64,000 bases of DNA from Schizochytrium sp. CCTCC M209059 (GCA_000818945.1 KN805371.1:1051082-1115081); one strand, 5' to 3'; numbered from the stretch's first letter, positions 29,501-38,817 are shown. The notes: a model not told the origin generated them from the sequence alone. Made by a program: numbers and translations.

Positions 29501-31425
29501 AAGACGAAGATGCCGGCGACAATTACGTCGACGACGGAGACATGGAAGAAGAGGATGACGAACGTCGCGGTAGCGAGGGCGACAACGCATTTCTAACTGA
29601 AAGTCTCCAGCACGCGGAGAACGAGAACGCGAATGGAGATGCTGAGAGCACGAATGGAGATGCCAGCCGGCACAGTCGCAAGATGGATGTCAGGGAAAAT
29701 ACAATTCGACGCAGCAGACATGACAGCTCCAGGGGATTGGATGCCCAAAACAATGACAGCGATAACGAGAGGAAAGACGCAAGCCGAGACAAAGATGCGC
29801 AGGCGGACGACTTGGACTCGGAATCAGGATCAGACTCAGACCCGGACTCGGAATCGGATCCTGGTTCCGAGTCTAACTCCGGCGCTGACTTGGAGGATGC
29901 ATCCTCGAGTGAGTCTGATAGTGAGGAAACACAAACGCGCGCTATCACCATCGAAAAAAGCGATCGAACGCTCCGATCGTCCAATCGAAACAAACGCAAA
30001 GCGCAAGAAACCCAAGCGCCATCCACATCTCCCATTAAGCCTGGTAGGGACGCGACTCGCACTGCGCATCAACTCGACAAGGCATATGAGGACGATGCAC
30101 GTAAGAAGTGGCCGTCATGTGCCACGTGCAAGAAACCTGGCTTCTTTACAGGCGACCGCCATGATAGCATGTCGCCAGTCAGTCTTGCTGATAAATTGCG
30201 CCTCAAGACTGAGTCGTGTTTCCGAGGTGACTTTCTTCTCGATGATCAGGAAAGACGATGCGGCTTTTGGGTTCATGAAAAGCACGTCAAAGACGGCACA
30301 AGCCGATTGGTTAGCTTCGCCAGAGACGCAAAGCGACGCAGTCTCAGATTTTCTCCGCTCATCTGCTCCCTGTGTGCTTCTGAGCCGAGCTCTGCTGATG
30401 ATTTTGACTGCTTTATTGAGAATTCGTCGCATGAACGCGTAGTCGAGAAGTTGGCGAGTGGAGAGCACTGCACAGAGTGTTTGCAGCCTATGATTCTGTG
30501 GCCCTTCTCGGACGAAATGAGCCCGATAAATTTCGTTGACTATTACGCGGGTTTTGCTCCTGTAGCATCGTCCACAACGAGTGGCAAGGACCCGAATGAG
30601 CATTTTCGCAAGGGCCGCGATATGCAGGGCGACTACATTTTCAGCGTTGTCCCTGGTGCCATAGGCCCCGGCTCGCGCTGCACCGGATGTCAGCGAATTA
30701 TTGACGAAGCGCCAAGGCAAACGACCGTGGACGTGCTGTTATCTCGCGGCACTGATACAATCGAGTCTCTCCGCCATCGTCGGGAGCATGAGCCAGGTTC
30801 GGACTACCGTAGGCTTCTCAGAGCTCAGAAGAAGCGAAATTCGAGGTGCCGCAAGGGGGGTTGCATGAAGAGGTGCCCTGAGAGCAGGACTCACCTCTGC
30901 GATGAACATCGTTCGGAATGCTTTTGGTGTCCACCCTGTCGCCGAGCTTTGCCTCTTGAGAAGCGGTGTGATTCTATTGGTCGAGCGATCGTGATTCAGG
31001 AGCACAATCTTGATGATCGTGACGATGTATGCCAGGATTGTGCGCGGAAGATTCGGCTCTCGGACGCTGAGCGCGAACTACTCCGCATACTTAACAAGGA
31101 ACTCCGGGTCGCAAATTTGACAGAAACCGGCAAATTAGTACGCGAGGGCTTTCGCAAGGCCCTCAACGAGAGAAAACTTGACAAGCAGAGCTCATCAGAT
31201 TGGACATTCTCCCTTCGAAGAGGACCACGGACCTTGCCCTACCTCGTGACGCTTCATCGTCACGGAACTGACTCGCAAAGCGCCACCGGAAACATCATTG
31301 TGAAAGTCAAGACGGATGGGCGCGAGGCTCAAGATGAAGCATACACGACTGTGAGAAATGTCTGCGAGAAACTTCATCTCCCGCTCCGCGACCTTTCGCA
31401 TTCTGCTTCAACTAGTCAATCCTAA
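26512..31425 (+). CDS. module large protein L2: SF2 helicase-like motor with Cys-rich C-terminus
   Basis: The protein has 1,637 residues from the ATG at 26512. Motor motifs: LRPSQQLVMTAL (Q-like), PGEGKT (140-145), RDEAD (440-444), SGT (472-474) and QVLGRVTRN (734-742). Strongly conserved with L1 are HLYTPLSWLLARTVRF, WGKLIRDEADIASK, SFHLSGTCDVLSS and MKNIRGFNFPLQQFVMVLR. A Cys cluster starts at C828-x2-C831. Residues 960-1170 are a highly acidic linker. The Cys-rich C-terminus starts at WPSCATCKKPGFF (C1203, C1206) and continues with CSLCASEP, CTECLQPMILWPF, CTGCQRI, CFWCPPCRRALP and CQDCARK. All motor residues look intact, so the gene is probably functional. No known family is assigned. Confidence 0.78.
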   Translation: MAGASKMATPRHEGARVVPLEQADALAVARHQGDIEVVISEEELKALVTGCKRWDTNTNRSSPDDAEIRKNEQFIRLAHFVKRKRGANDLSLRPSQQLVMTALETGVVRHEREKENRVFEDRDLGPLAVTQPGLQVPLAPGEGKTLLSTLLAYQYVLSDMPVRLQWLSSQHKPTTLARFLRDVLRGDQSIQTGDPTKKAIIKQIAEENAHVVGYTLNDTTDRLMESTVFFGYNLQPAQTFIGDLPDPTPLLEKDESINKIWKILKILIKERTKLLNLTKLRFDIDTIAKKREFIIDTLLSGAVVVKDKGEVKLVKLGAELFERVFGRQFMIGKYAEAMFDTVIVGNHLYTPLSWLLARTVRFFGGKNSWRPIFPIYTTETVKCNTYWNVKHVVLLVGSWGTLSGRDSNSDKSSQRKASKRKRKEQIPVWLSAAYWGKLIRDEADIASKKDGATSLELKKVVEPRIPVSFHLSGTCDVLSSKERVARNVLGAEHRFGWGLGQSVSLDSPPSSLPSIFLYGGQGHNGRSAKMSSDVQDFISGFSVFVQKVLEGANLLDQEPLSRSQSAQERAYFETMVNYLPFAGTVSFSNGRAVAKFQEEFQEIADPEYELEEDASARKQEWYHCCNPKGDGLYSGYIKSSQQGEKWISLPPEARPKFKQFLTPIIDLEKMHKRWCPRRQAFIDIEADDVEKDFKSGRANLLIVLMKNIRGFNFPLQQFVMVLRSKGVEMNSFLQVLGRVTRNYRDSATIRTILSRHSRRLQGTVDEAVQTIEQRYLCGTGIPKRHLAKFLIIRNDNAHKVLAAKALFQSGISLQDIQALMQVPAFVTCSDCKKPLRIENDYQSFQRSSAQICEPPDFCADITLPTYGHGFQRANELIDRSEFTDLGGLEADDVSESWASPNQQARGPAIDPARHVRRRLDTSPPTLTPASTGRRTPEEPDRDDLEPDATPRSMNGSCANKKVEDVPRNETNEGPGFMRPWLASAGNYADTDVDDDDKDEDAGDNYVDDGDMEEEDDERRGSEGDNAFLTESLQHAENENANGDAESTNGDASRHSRKMDVRENTIRRSRHDSSRGLDAQNNDSDNERKDASRDKDAQADDLDSESGSDSDPDSESDPGSESNSGADLEDASSSESDSEETQTRAITIEKSDRTLRSSNRNKRKAQETQAPSTSPIKPGRDATRTAHQLDKAYEDDARKKWPSCATCKKPGFFTGDRHDSMSPVSLADKLRLKTESCFRGDFLLDDQERRCGFWVHEKHVKDGTSRLVSFARDAKRRSLRFSPLICSLCASEPSSADDFDCFIENSSHERVVEKLASGEHCTECLQPMILWPFSDEMSPINFVDYYAGFAPVASSTTSGKDPNEHFRKGRDMQGDYIFSVVPGAIGPGSRCTGCQRIIDEAPRQTTVDVLLSRGTDTIESLRHRREHEPGSDYRRLLRAQKKRNSRCRKGGCMKRCPESRTHLCDEHRSECFWCPPCRRALPLEKRCDSIGRAIVIQEHNLDDRDDVCQDCARKIRLSDAERELLRILNKELRVANLTETGKLVREGFRKALNERKLDKQSSSDWTFSLRRGPRTLPYLVTLHRHGTDSQSATGNIIVKVKTDGREAQDEAYTTVRNVCEKLHLPLRDLSHSASTSQS

Positions 31426-31624
31426 CCAGTGTAAAACAACAACTCTTTTTGTTCTTCTTTTACCTCATGAGATTTTGGTAAATATAAGCAGGGAGCTCCT
31501 GAGTAACACACAGAAAAATTCGAAGGCCTTTTCGCACCTAGATCCTCTCGCCTTCGTTTCTCATTTCAATTGGTCGGCCGTTCTCGTTGTGACGAGAAAC
31601 ATCGATGGAACACTGCAGGTCTGA

Positions 31625-33287
31625 GGAGGGGGGACTGTATTTAACAAAGTCGCCTCAGACACATCGGGGTCGGATGCAAATATTACCTTCATCTTCAAGG
31701 ACGATTCCCTCGCGCAACTGACCTTAGGGAAGATGGGCTGCGAATCCTTCATGGCGAAGACAAGGGGCTCGAGGATCGAGGATTGGGGATTCTACGCTAC
31801 ATTGGCGCGTATTAAATGGACGAACGAACAGCGTGGCAGTCCTTCTGACGTCAGTGGAAAGCAGCATGCTTTCCATGTCGCACTGGACAAGCTTCGGCAG
31901 GACTTGAAGGCGCGTGGCTTCGATCCTGATTCCGGACTTCTTGAGCCTCCTGAACGTCCGGGCGATACACCGCCAAAAAACGGCAAGAAGAAGAAATGCA
32001 AGTGGCGGGGAAGGGAGAAAAAACGCAAAGTCGATCAACATGTTCGAGAAGTCACTCCATCTCAAAGTCAAAGGCTTTTCACGTGTGAACGGGGCCTTCA
32101 ATTACGCATTGTTTAAGACAAATGCGTGGGCTTCGCTTGGACAACATCAGCCACCCGCTTCAGGGGAGGGGCAATCGCAACAGGAGAACGGAGAGCGTGA
32201 GACGTCAGACTCAAGTATCGCGCAGAAGATCAAGGCTATACCATTTACCGTAACCCAAACGTTTCAGTGTCGATCCAAGGCGAAATTTGACGAGCAACAA
32301 CGACGGAACCAGTCTCGCGCGCAATCAGTACTGGCGAAGAACTATCGTATTGCTGCACACCAGGTACACGATCTCGAGGTGCTCTGCAAGATGGTGGGGG
32401 AGATCAAAGGCTCGCCTGAAGCTCAGTGGACTGATCTATGGGTTAAAAGTGAACGCAACGGTGTTCGGCTTCTTTTTCTTCATCAATTACAGGATTCGTA
32501 CTTAAAAAAGGTTGCAGGGCTTGACGACACTCTGCTCGATGAAGCCTTTAGTGCCATCGAGCACGTAAGAGCATTCGCTGACAGTCGCATGCGGGCAGAA
32601 AAAATGGATGTCTTAGCATTTGATCAGGAGCTGGTGCAGCGGGGTTTAATAGCACTGCGGAGACTTCATGAAGCCGCTTCATTATGGGCAGCTAATGCAA
32701 GTGTTCCCGTACCAGAGGTGGGCGACTTAGTGTTCAAAGGTAGGCTTTCAAGTCATGGCAGAGAGGCCCCCGTGGGCTGCAACTTCAGCATCGTTATCAA
32801 GCGCTTCAACAACTCATCAAGAGTTCTTGTCGAGTTTCGACATGCCAACACAAAGGATGGTTCCTTCGGGCATCGCTGCTTTATTGCGGCAAATGCGGAG
32901 GAGCAACGTGGACTTAAGAAAATGGAGGATCCAGTCCAGGACAAAACCATCACCAACAAGTTGATGCAGATGCGAAGAGCTCGGCAACCCGCTGGCCACG
33001 GCCAAGAAGCAAGCAGTACTCAAAACAACACGCAAGGAGAGCGTGTACTCAAGCGAAAGCGCGACCGGCTGGATCCGCGCTACGTTGCGACGCTCAAAGA
33101 AGCCCTTGACCAATCTTTGGTTACGAGAGATGCTCTCCAAATCTTCCGTGAGAAATGGGGCCAGACTGATGCAGACTGGAGAGCGATGCCAGGCGAAAAG
33201 CCAGTGTCGTTTCCGGACGACAAGCAGCTCAAAACCAAGCTCGCCAGCATGAAGAGAGCCCTCAAGAAACAGAGGCCAAGGGGTTGA
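31625..33287 (+). pseudogene. disrupted gene X downstream of L2, unknown family
   Basis: Coding-like sequence runs after L2 on the same strand. The upstream part (frame from about 31625, with an ATG at 31733) reads IEDWGFYATLARIKWTNEQ and ends in a Lys-rich patch. At an A6 run (32018-32023) the sense continues in the next frame (ATG 32040, FEKSLHLKVKGFSRVNGAF) to a stop at 33287. A TGA at 31622 precedes the first part, and protein-like sequence also lies before it. The C-terminus contains NLS-like KRKRDRLDPR and ends Lys/Arg-rich. If 32040 is the true start, the product has 415 residues. It may be a gene with a homopolymer error, a decayed gene or an extra cargo of the module. No domain is recognised. 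Confidence 0.45.
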
Positions 33288-33812
33288 CGACTTTCTTTGC
33301 CGGTACGTGATGACAAACAAAGATCCTTTTTTTCGATGCGTCTGAGTCACTTCAAGTTCAACTCCTCCATGCGGCACGCCTAACAAGGCCTTGTTTTCCA
33401 CATTCCTGCAGGGCCTGCACGGGAAAGGGATAAATGGGGGTTGGGGTGTGAAGGGCTCGCAAGACCCGGTTTAACCTGTTTGTTGTCCTACCACGTTGGC
33501 TAGCTGCTGCTTGAGTCTTTGCTTACAATGAGTAAACCTGGCTCTTTGTTGAAACTTGAAGTGTCTAGTGAGTACATTCTTTCAATGATTCGAAGAAAGA
33601 ACAAAGATGAATATGAGACACATTGGACTTCCCCAACAGCTCATACCTGACCTGCGTTTGTTTCAAGATGCACATTGTTTGCGTGTACCTTGGAAACCAA
33701 AATTTCACGATTTTTTTTGTGCACAAGAGTTCGGTATCGAGCTACTCTAAGCATCCAAGAGGCTTTACTTTGAAAAACAAATTCAAATTCTTTACCTTTC
33801 AATGATCGAAAA
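33288..33812. other. intergenic between gene X and S3 (convergent ends)
   Basis: A relatively AT-rich gap where two convergent transcripts would end. Nothing else is supported. Confidence 0.4.
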
Positions 33813-34982
33813 TCATGTAAGATTAATAACGTCTGGCTCTCCGGCATGAGGTTCTGAGGAATGAGCGGAGGAGCCACGTTCATCGAGCTTTCTTGCTTTT
33901 CGTTTCGCCTTGGACGGAGCGCCGACGACATTCGCCGCACTCGCGACTCGTGAAAACGTGGAGGGTCTGCCGTTCGTTTGAGTACCATTACTTTCCTCCC
34001 TCGCCATGCTGCGAGAGGTGGAGGACTCGGGTTCCCTCTTGACTCGTGACTTCAACTTCTCTGTCTTCTTTGTCGTCATGAAAAGTTCGCGCGGAGGCTG
34101 CCGCGATCTTGACTGAGGGGTCATATGCGGACTTGTTGCCGACAACGGCGTAGATGATACCTTTGATGAAGGAGCCGCGCTGGGGGTTCTCGATGGACCC
34201 GCCTCCATATTCGGGCATCGGATTGGTATCACCATGGAGGATATTGTTGAGGACTCAGTGCTGGCGCTGTCCATCGAGTCCAACCTTCTCTTTACACCTC
34301 GATTGCCTGTAGGCGGTCTCTGTGACGAGGGTGTTAAAGCTTGCACAGGACTATTCTCGTATGTTGCAGACGTTTGCATTCCTTCAGAAGGCAGATAAGC
34401 AGCTTGAGCGTTATTAGAATCGCTTCTTGAAACGCTTGTACTGCCTTTGTGATCAGACACGCTCTGCGCCCCAGCTCGACGTTTCGTTGAGTAGGCAACA
34501 CCGTGACGAATAATTGAAGATTGATACGTTGCGCATGCTTTCCCGCGAAAGAACTCCCACAGATTCTGGATGACCAGATTCTCGTCATTTCTGATTATAG
34601 CATGCGGCGTGAGACGGTGCTTGAGTGAGTATTTGAATAGGGTCAGCGAAGCTGCTTCGCCTTTACTAGCTTTGAGACCAGGAAGGTCTCTGTTCGCGAG
34701 CAATGCCTTGGTTTTATCTACATCCTTATTCCATCTTACGCGGGCAATTCGCTTCACGTGTTTCCCTTCGGGAAAGTAATTGACGGCAAAGATTTCTTCT
34801 AGAATGTCAGCATATTTCTTTGTAGGCTTGACTTTTCTCATGGCCAGCTCCACATTGACGAGTTGTTGTATGGTCCAAAAGATTGTGAGTACATGAGCTG
34901 ATTCGGTACCGACAAATCGTTGCATTTTCTCTTTCACAGAATCCTTGCTGAGCTCCTCCCAAGTCCTCGACATGGGATCCAT
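33813..34982 (-). CDS. module small protein S3 (DENL-core family)
   Basis: The protein has 389 residues from the ATG at 34982; an in-frame TAG lies directly before that ATG, which fixes the start. The core matches S1 and S2: TWEELSKDSVKEKMQRF, LVNVELAMRKVK, EEIFAVNYFPEGKHVKR, RVRWNKDVD, LTPHAIIRNDENLVIQNLW and YQSSIIRHGVAY. The tail is Ser-rich with basic patches (KKTEKLKSRVKRE). It ends in PDVINLT, again a SUMO-interacting-like motif at the extreme C-terminus. The matching large gene is almost wholly deleted, so S3 is an orphan. No lesion is seen in S3. Confidence 0.68.
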   Translation of the reverse strand: MDPMSRTWEELSKDSVKEKMQRFVGTESAHVLTIFWTIQQLVNVELAMRKVKPTKKYADILEEIFAVNYFPEGKHVKRIARVRWNKDVDKTKALLANRDLPGLKASKGEAASLTLFKYSLKHRLTPHAIIRNDENLVIQNLWEFFRGKACATYQSSIIRHGVAYSTKRRAGAQSVSDHKGSTSVSRSDSNNAQAAYLPSEGMQTSATYENSPVQALTPSSQRPPTGNRGVKRRLDSMDSASTESSTISSMVIPIRCPNMEAGPSRTPSAAPSSKVSSTPLSATSPHMTPQSRSRQPPRELFMTTKKTEKLKSRVKREPESSTSRSMAREESNGTQTNGRPSTFSRVASAANVVGAPSKAKRKARKLDERGSSAHSSEPHAGEPDVINLT

Positions 34983-35694
34983 CTATAGGCTTTTCGTCCT
35001 GATGGATCTTTCTCTTGCACCCGAATGGAGTATCTTCGAGATTTGCGTTCCGGGTTGTGCAATTTGGATGCGAAAGAAAAGTAGATTCCCGTGCCCAGCG
35101 AAATTAATCGATGTAGAACCCACAACAAGCAATTTGCGAGGCTTACGAACTTTGTGGCTCTGCTCTAGTGAATCGTAGTAGAACACAATGTCTCGCTGGC
35201 CCGCGCACGTGTCAATGGCGTGGAATAAGGCTCCTCGGGCGTCCACAATCCCAGCGTGCAAGCGATCTTGCAAGCCGCGAGCTTGTGCAAAGCCGTACGC
35301 CCTGCGACGGGTCGTACGCCGCGGCTGTCTGTGAAGTGAAGCCTTCCCTAGAGCGCCGCGACTCGGCAACTTCGCGTACTCTACCTAGCGCAGCAGCAGT
35401 TCCGGACTTGCTTTGCTCCGATGAGAGAAATGCAGCGCAATGCGACTCCCGTGCAGCAGCAGCAGCAGCAGCAGCAGCAGGCAGAGAGAGCCCCTGGTAG
35501 CGGCGCTCAGAGCTTAAAGACGCGAGAGGCGAGGCTAGCGCGGGCCCGGCGCAAGGTAGATGAGGCAGTACTGTTAGCGTATTACTCCCTTGCCTCCTTG
35601 CCTCCCCCTCCCCTTTTCTCTATCTCTTGGTCATGGTCGTCACTTTAGCAAGTAAGCGCTCTCAACGGCGCTCTCACTGCACTCTCGAAGTTTG
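34983..35694. promoter_or_regulatory. residual divergent region of module 3
   Basis: This corresponds to the S3 promoter side. CGCTCTC-type words reappear at about 35655-35690, immediately before the large-gene remnant, as in the other modules. A minus-strand open frame at 34983-35369 contains protein-like stretches (KLLVVGSTSINFAGHGN) but has no ATG; it could be a fragment of another gene. Confidence 0.4.
35453..35482. repeat. (CAG)n trinucleotide repeat
   Basis: About ten CAG units in the residual module 3 promoter region. Confidence 0.9.
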
Positions 35695-36004
35695 GCTCCG
35701 GCGCTGACTTCGACTTCGACGATACATCCTTGAGCGACGCCGAGAGGCAGGAAATACACTCGCGCGCTATCACCGTCGAAAGAAGCGATCGAATGCTCCG
35801 ATCGTCCAATCAAAACAAACGCAAAGCGTAAGGAACCCAGGCGCCATCGACATCCCCCGTTAAGCCTGGTAGAAACGCGACTCGCACTGCGCATCAACTC
35901 GACAAGGCATATGAGGGCGATGCACGTAAGGAGTGGCCATCATGCGCCACGTGCAAGAAACCTGGCTTCTTTTCAGGCGACCGCCATAATAGCATGACGC
36001 CAGT
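35695..36004 (+). pseudogene. remnant of a module large gene (L3 fragment)
   Basis: About 310 bases align without difficulty to L2 at about 29876-30181, including the acidic linker end, the SNRNKRKA-type basic patch and the first C-terminal Cys motif (WPSCATCKKPGFF). By eye most bases are identical, with one 6-base length difference near the 5' end and an in-frame TAA at 35829-35831. The fragment starts and ends abruptly. It lies about 0.7 kb from S3 in the position and orientation expected for the third large gene, so at least 4 kb has been lost. Confidence 0.8.
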
Positions 36005-36192
36005 GATGAATAGCAAGCCCAAGGGACCTACATGGGTATCATTAATTTTTTAAAGGTGCGACTTCGGCCAGACTCTGGCTACTAGACAATATAGCATCAG
36101 AGCCTGCAAGGCAATGCGCTATCTCGCTAGCGGCACACCAACCTGACCATGTTAAGAAATTGATACTGCAAGGACGTAGAAGATACATGAAG

Positions 36193-38817
36193 TTAGAAAT
36201 CAATTTGAGCCTCTTGGAGTTGCACGGCTGGCTTGGGTGCAGGTTTCGTGGTGCGAGATTTGCGTCGACGGACGTAGAACTTTTTAGGACGCAGAGATTT
36301 GTTGTACGACTTGATGCCAGAACCTGTAAGGACAAGGTCTGCTGCGCCTTCGAGCTTGCGGCGGAACTCGTTGGGCGAGGCGTGCAAGAGTTTCCACAAA
36401 CCAGTGTCGACATCCGTCGCTGGCTTGGTCCGAAGTCGTCTCCGACCGTCAGCGTCGATGCGGTACTTGAAATCAAGGACACAGGCTACCGAAGATCGCA
36501 AGGCATCGCTGGCGAGAGCCTTTGTGATGGCCGTCGAGTACTCCATGGATGGACTGCTGTTGATTTCAATAAGCCACGGATTGAGCTGGTCATCGAGCAT
36601 AAAGTCGAATCCGAAAATTTCAAACGAGTTGGCTCGCGACCGTACAAGGTCCTGCACACAGCTCATAGAGGCGCGCACAATGGTCTCCATTGCGGGACGA
36701 ATGTGGTCTGCCCACGCAGCTGCGCCAACTCCCGGCCTACCCTTGACCTTATCGAGGTGCTCGAGAAACTCGTCGCGGCGCCACATATTTTCTGCGACGG
36801 GCCCATTATAAAAATTTTCACTGTGCTTGCTGATAGAGTTGTTGGCAAGATGAATGAACTTATCCTCGAGGTCTTGAAGCGAATACTCGCCGACGCAAAA
36901 GCGGAAATAGCAGTCATCGTAAAAAAAGATGGTGAGTGGGTTCCAACTGGTGACGAGGACCCACTGGCGGATATCAAACTTTCTTCGGTGAACAATGAGA
37001 GAGTTTTCCATGTACTTTTGCACCACCCACTTTGTGGTTTCTTGCGTATTGGCCCGAGTGTACCGAAACAATTGTTCAAGGTTGTCGAAACACTGGATGC
37101 CGCGACCTCGCGACTTGCCAGCAGGCTTTACGATCCACACGTTGCGCCCGTCGGCACCATTAATGCGACCTTGGTCGCCGCGGAAATCCATGAGCTGCGC
37201 AAGCGTCTCGGCACATCGCTGGACAACTCCGTCGATCTCATCAATGCGGACATCCTGTGTATCAAGCGAGCCATCTCGCGCGGCCTCGGCGAGTTTTCGC
37301 AGCTGGTGCCGAACGTATTTGCGCATAGCCTTTGATCTCGGAGCGAGAACGTCAATGCGCGGGTCATCCTCGAACTTTGTCTCTTCTTCATTGTCGAGGT
37401 CGGCTTGAGGACCCCAGAAACGATCGTGTTCTTGATCGGCGATACAATGCTCCATGAGCTGATCGAGATTGTCGGATCTGGCATACTGAAGAGCACCAGC
37501 GAGAAAGGCGTGTTTCAGGTTGAGATCGTCCTGTGCGTGCATCAAGACGGCCCAGTCAATGGGCGAAACCACGGGTGGGACGAACCCAACAGGAGCATCC
37601 ACGTAATCGTCATTGTAGCGATTAGCAAATTTGTTTGCAACGCGCATGGCGGTTCGTACGAGAAACGGTGAAACCGTGACAACGTTCGATTGATCAAGTT
37701 TCTTGGCATTTCGAACTTTGGTCTGAAGCAATTTGAGAATGCGCTCTGCAGCAGTCACTTTGAAGTCCTCGACAAAATCGTCAAGTTCTGCTTTGTCGGA
37801 GTTGCCAAGATTGTAGCAGCGAGGAAAGAATACGTTCGGGTCAGCATTATCGAACCAGTGCAAGTCTTGTAAGTTTTTGGCAATGCCCGCTTTCGAGCAC
37901 ATTTCCCCTGTGCCGTAAAAACGATTAATGATTTGATCTTCGCGCAAGCCTCGTTTATCGAAAGCGGTTACCGTGCGTGCAAACTGAAAATCCCAGATTG
38001 TGCTTTCCTTGTCGGGATTCTCGAACCAGCCGCGACGCACAAGCTCGTCGCGAACGGCAGGGTAGCCCTCCGCGCAGATAAAAACCGGTGTCTTGACGTC
38101 AATACCGTGCTTTTGCGCCCAGCGTTCGCGATCAAAGGACCTCTCGAGCTCGACGTCCTTTTCTACCGCGCGACGGTGCTTCGTGTATACGCTGGGAACA
38201 AGTGACGAGTCGCCAGCCTCCTTGCTTTCCTCGTCGTTGCTATCATTTGAGACATCGTGGTTGCTTTTTTCCTTACGACCTTCCTTGAGTTTCGACTCGT
38301 CAGTTTCTGGGCCGGCTCGAAGATCAGTCTCATGCACGCGTTGGCCAACGCGACGCGCAGCCTCGGCAACAGCAGCGCGGCGATCACGTTGACGCAGGGC
38401 CTCATCCTCGTCTGCTTTTTCTTCGGCACGTTTCTTGTCAGAGAGGCGCCGCAGAAAGTCAGCATGTCGAGGGTCAGGGCCTTGACTTTGCACGCGTTGC
38501 ACAATTCTTTGTAGCTTGAGATCTTGCTGCACGCGAAGTTTATCTTCTTCGGCGCGTAGATCTTCGGGACACAGTCGGTTGCTCTTGCGCTTTGGCAACA
38601 AGAGCCTGCTCGAGATCTCGTTGTGTCCCTGCCCGAGAGCTTGCTCCTTGATCCTAAGCTTGCGTTTCTCTTCGAGTACGACTGCACGCGCGCGTTCTGC
38701 CTCGCGATCTTCGCGTTCTTGTTGCAGCTTTTTGAGCAGTTCGGCTTGTCGAAGCTCTGCACGCGTCGGACCACTTCGCGCAGAGTCGCCGCCGGACTCT
38801 GTGCGTGGGGTCTGCAT
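36193..38817 (-). CDS. tubulin tyrosine ligase-like protein, TTLL3/8 glycylase-like
   Basis: The protein has 874 residues from the ATG at 38817. The N-terminal third is a Glu/Arg/Lys-rich coiled coil. The TTL ATP-grasp domain spans about 270-790: the substrate-side block NVFFPRCYNLG and AELDDFVEDFK, the ATP-binding IVKPAGKSRGRGI (K564), VQKYMENSLIVH, FDIRQWVLVTSW, HLANNSISKHS and the metal-binding FGFDFMLDD...WLIEINSSPSMEYS (E751, N753). The FFPRCYNLG/EDFK block is typical of the TTLL3/8 group, which adds glycine to tubulin in cilia. A flagellated stage is therefore implied. The tail is basic. A head-to-head gap of 850 bases separates it from the ankyrin gene. Confidence 0.85.
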   Translation of the reverse strand: MQTPRTESGGDSARSGPTRAELRQAELLKKLQQEREDREAERARAVVLEEKRKLRIKEQALGQGHNEISSRLLLPKRKSNRLCPEDLRAEEDKLRVQQDLKLQRIVQRVQSQGPDPRHADFLRRLSDKKRAEEKADEDEALRQRDRRAAVAEAARRVGQRVHETDLRAGPETDESKLKEGRKEKSNHDVSNDSNDEESKEAGDSSLVPSVYTKHRRAVEKDVELERSFDRERWAQKHGIDVKTPVFICAEGYPAVRDELVRRGWFENPDKESTIWDFQFARTVTAFDKRGLREDQIINRFYGTGEMCSKAGIAKNLQDLHWFDNADPNVFFPRCYNLGNSDKAELDDFVEDFKVTAAERILKLLQTKVRNAKKLDQSNVVTVSPFLVRTAMRVANKFANRYNDDYVDAPVGFVPPVVSPIDWAVLMHAQDDLNLKHAFLAGALQYARSDNLDQLMEHCIADQEHDRFWGPQADLDNEEETKFEDDPRIDVLAPRSKAMRKYVRHQLRKLAEAARDGSLDTQDVRIDEIDGVVQRCAETLAQLMDFRGDQGRINGADGRNVWIVKPAGKSRGRGIQCFDNLEQLFRYTRANTQETTKWVVQKYMENSLIVHRRKFDIRQWVLVTSWNPLTIFFYDDCYFRFCVGEYSLQDLEDKFIHLANNSISKHSENFYNGPVAENMWRRDEFLEHLDKVKGRPGVGAAAWADHIRPAMETIVRASMSCVQDLVRSRANSFEIFGFDFMLDDQLNPWLIEINSSPSMEYSTAITKALASDALRSSVACVLDFKYRIDADGRRRLRTKPATDVDTGLWKLLHASPNEFRRKLEGAADLVLTGSGIKSYNKSLRPKKFYVRRRKSRTTKPAPKPAVQLQEAQIDF

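Noticed and set aside
36160..37335. 391-residue plus-strand open frame
   Set aside because: Antisense to the TTL domain of the TTLL gene.
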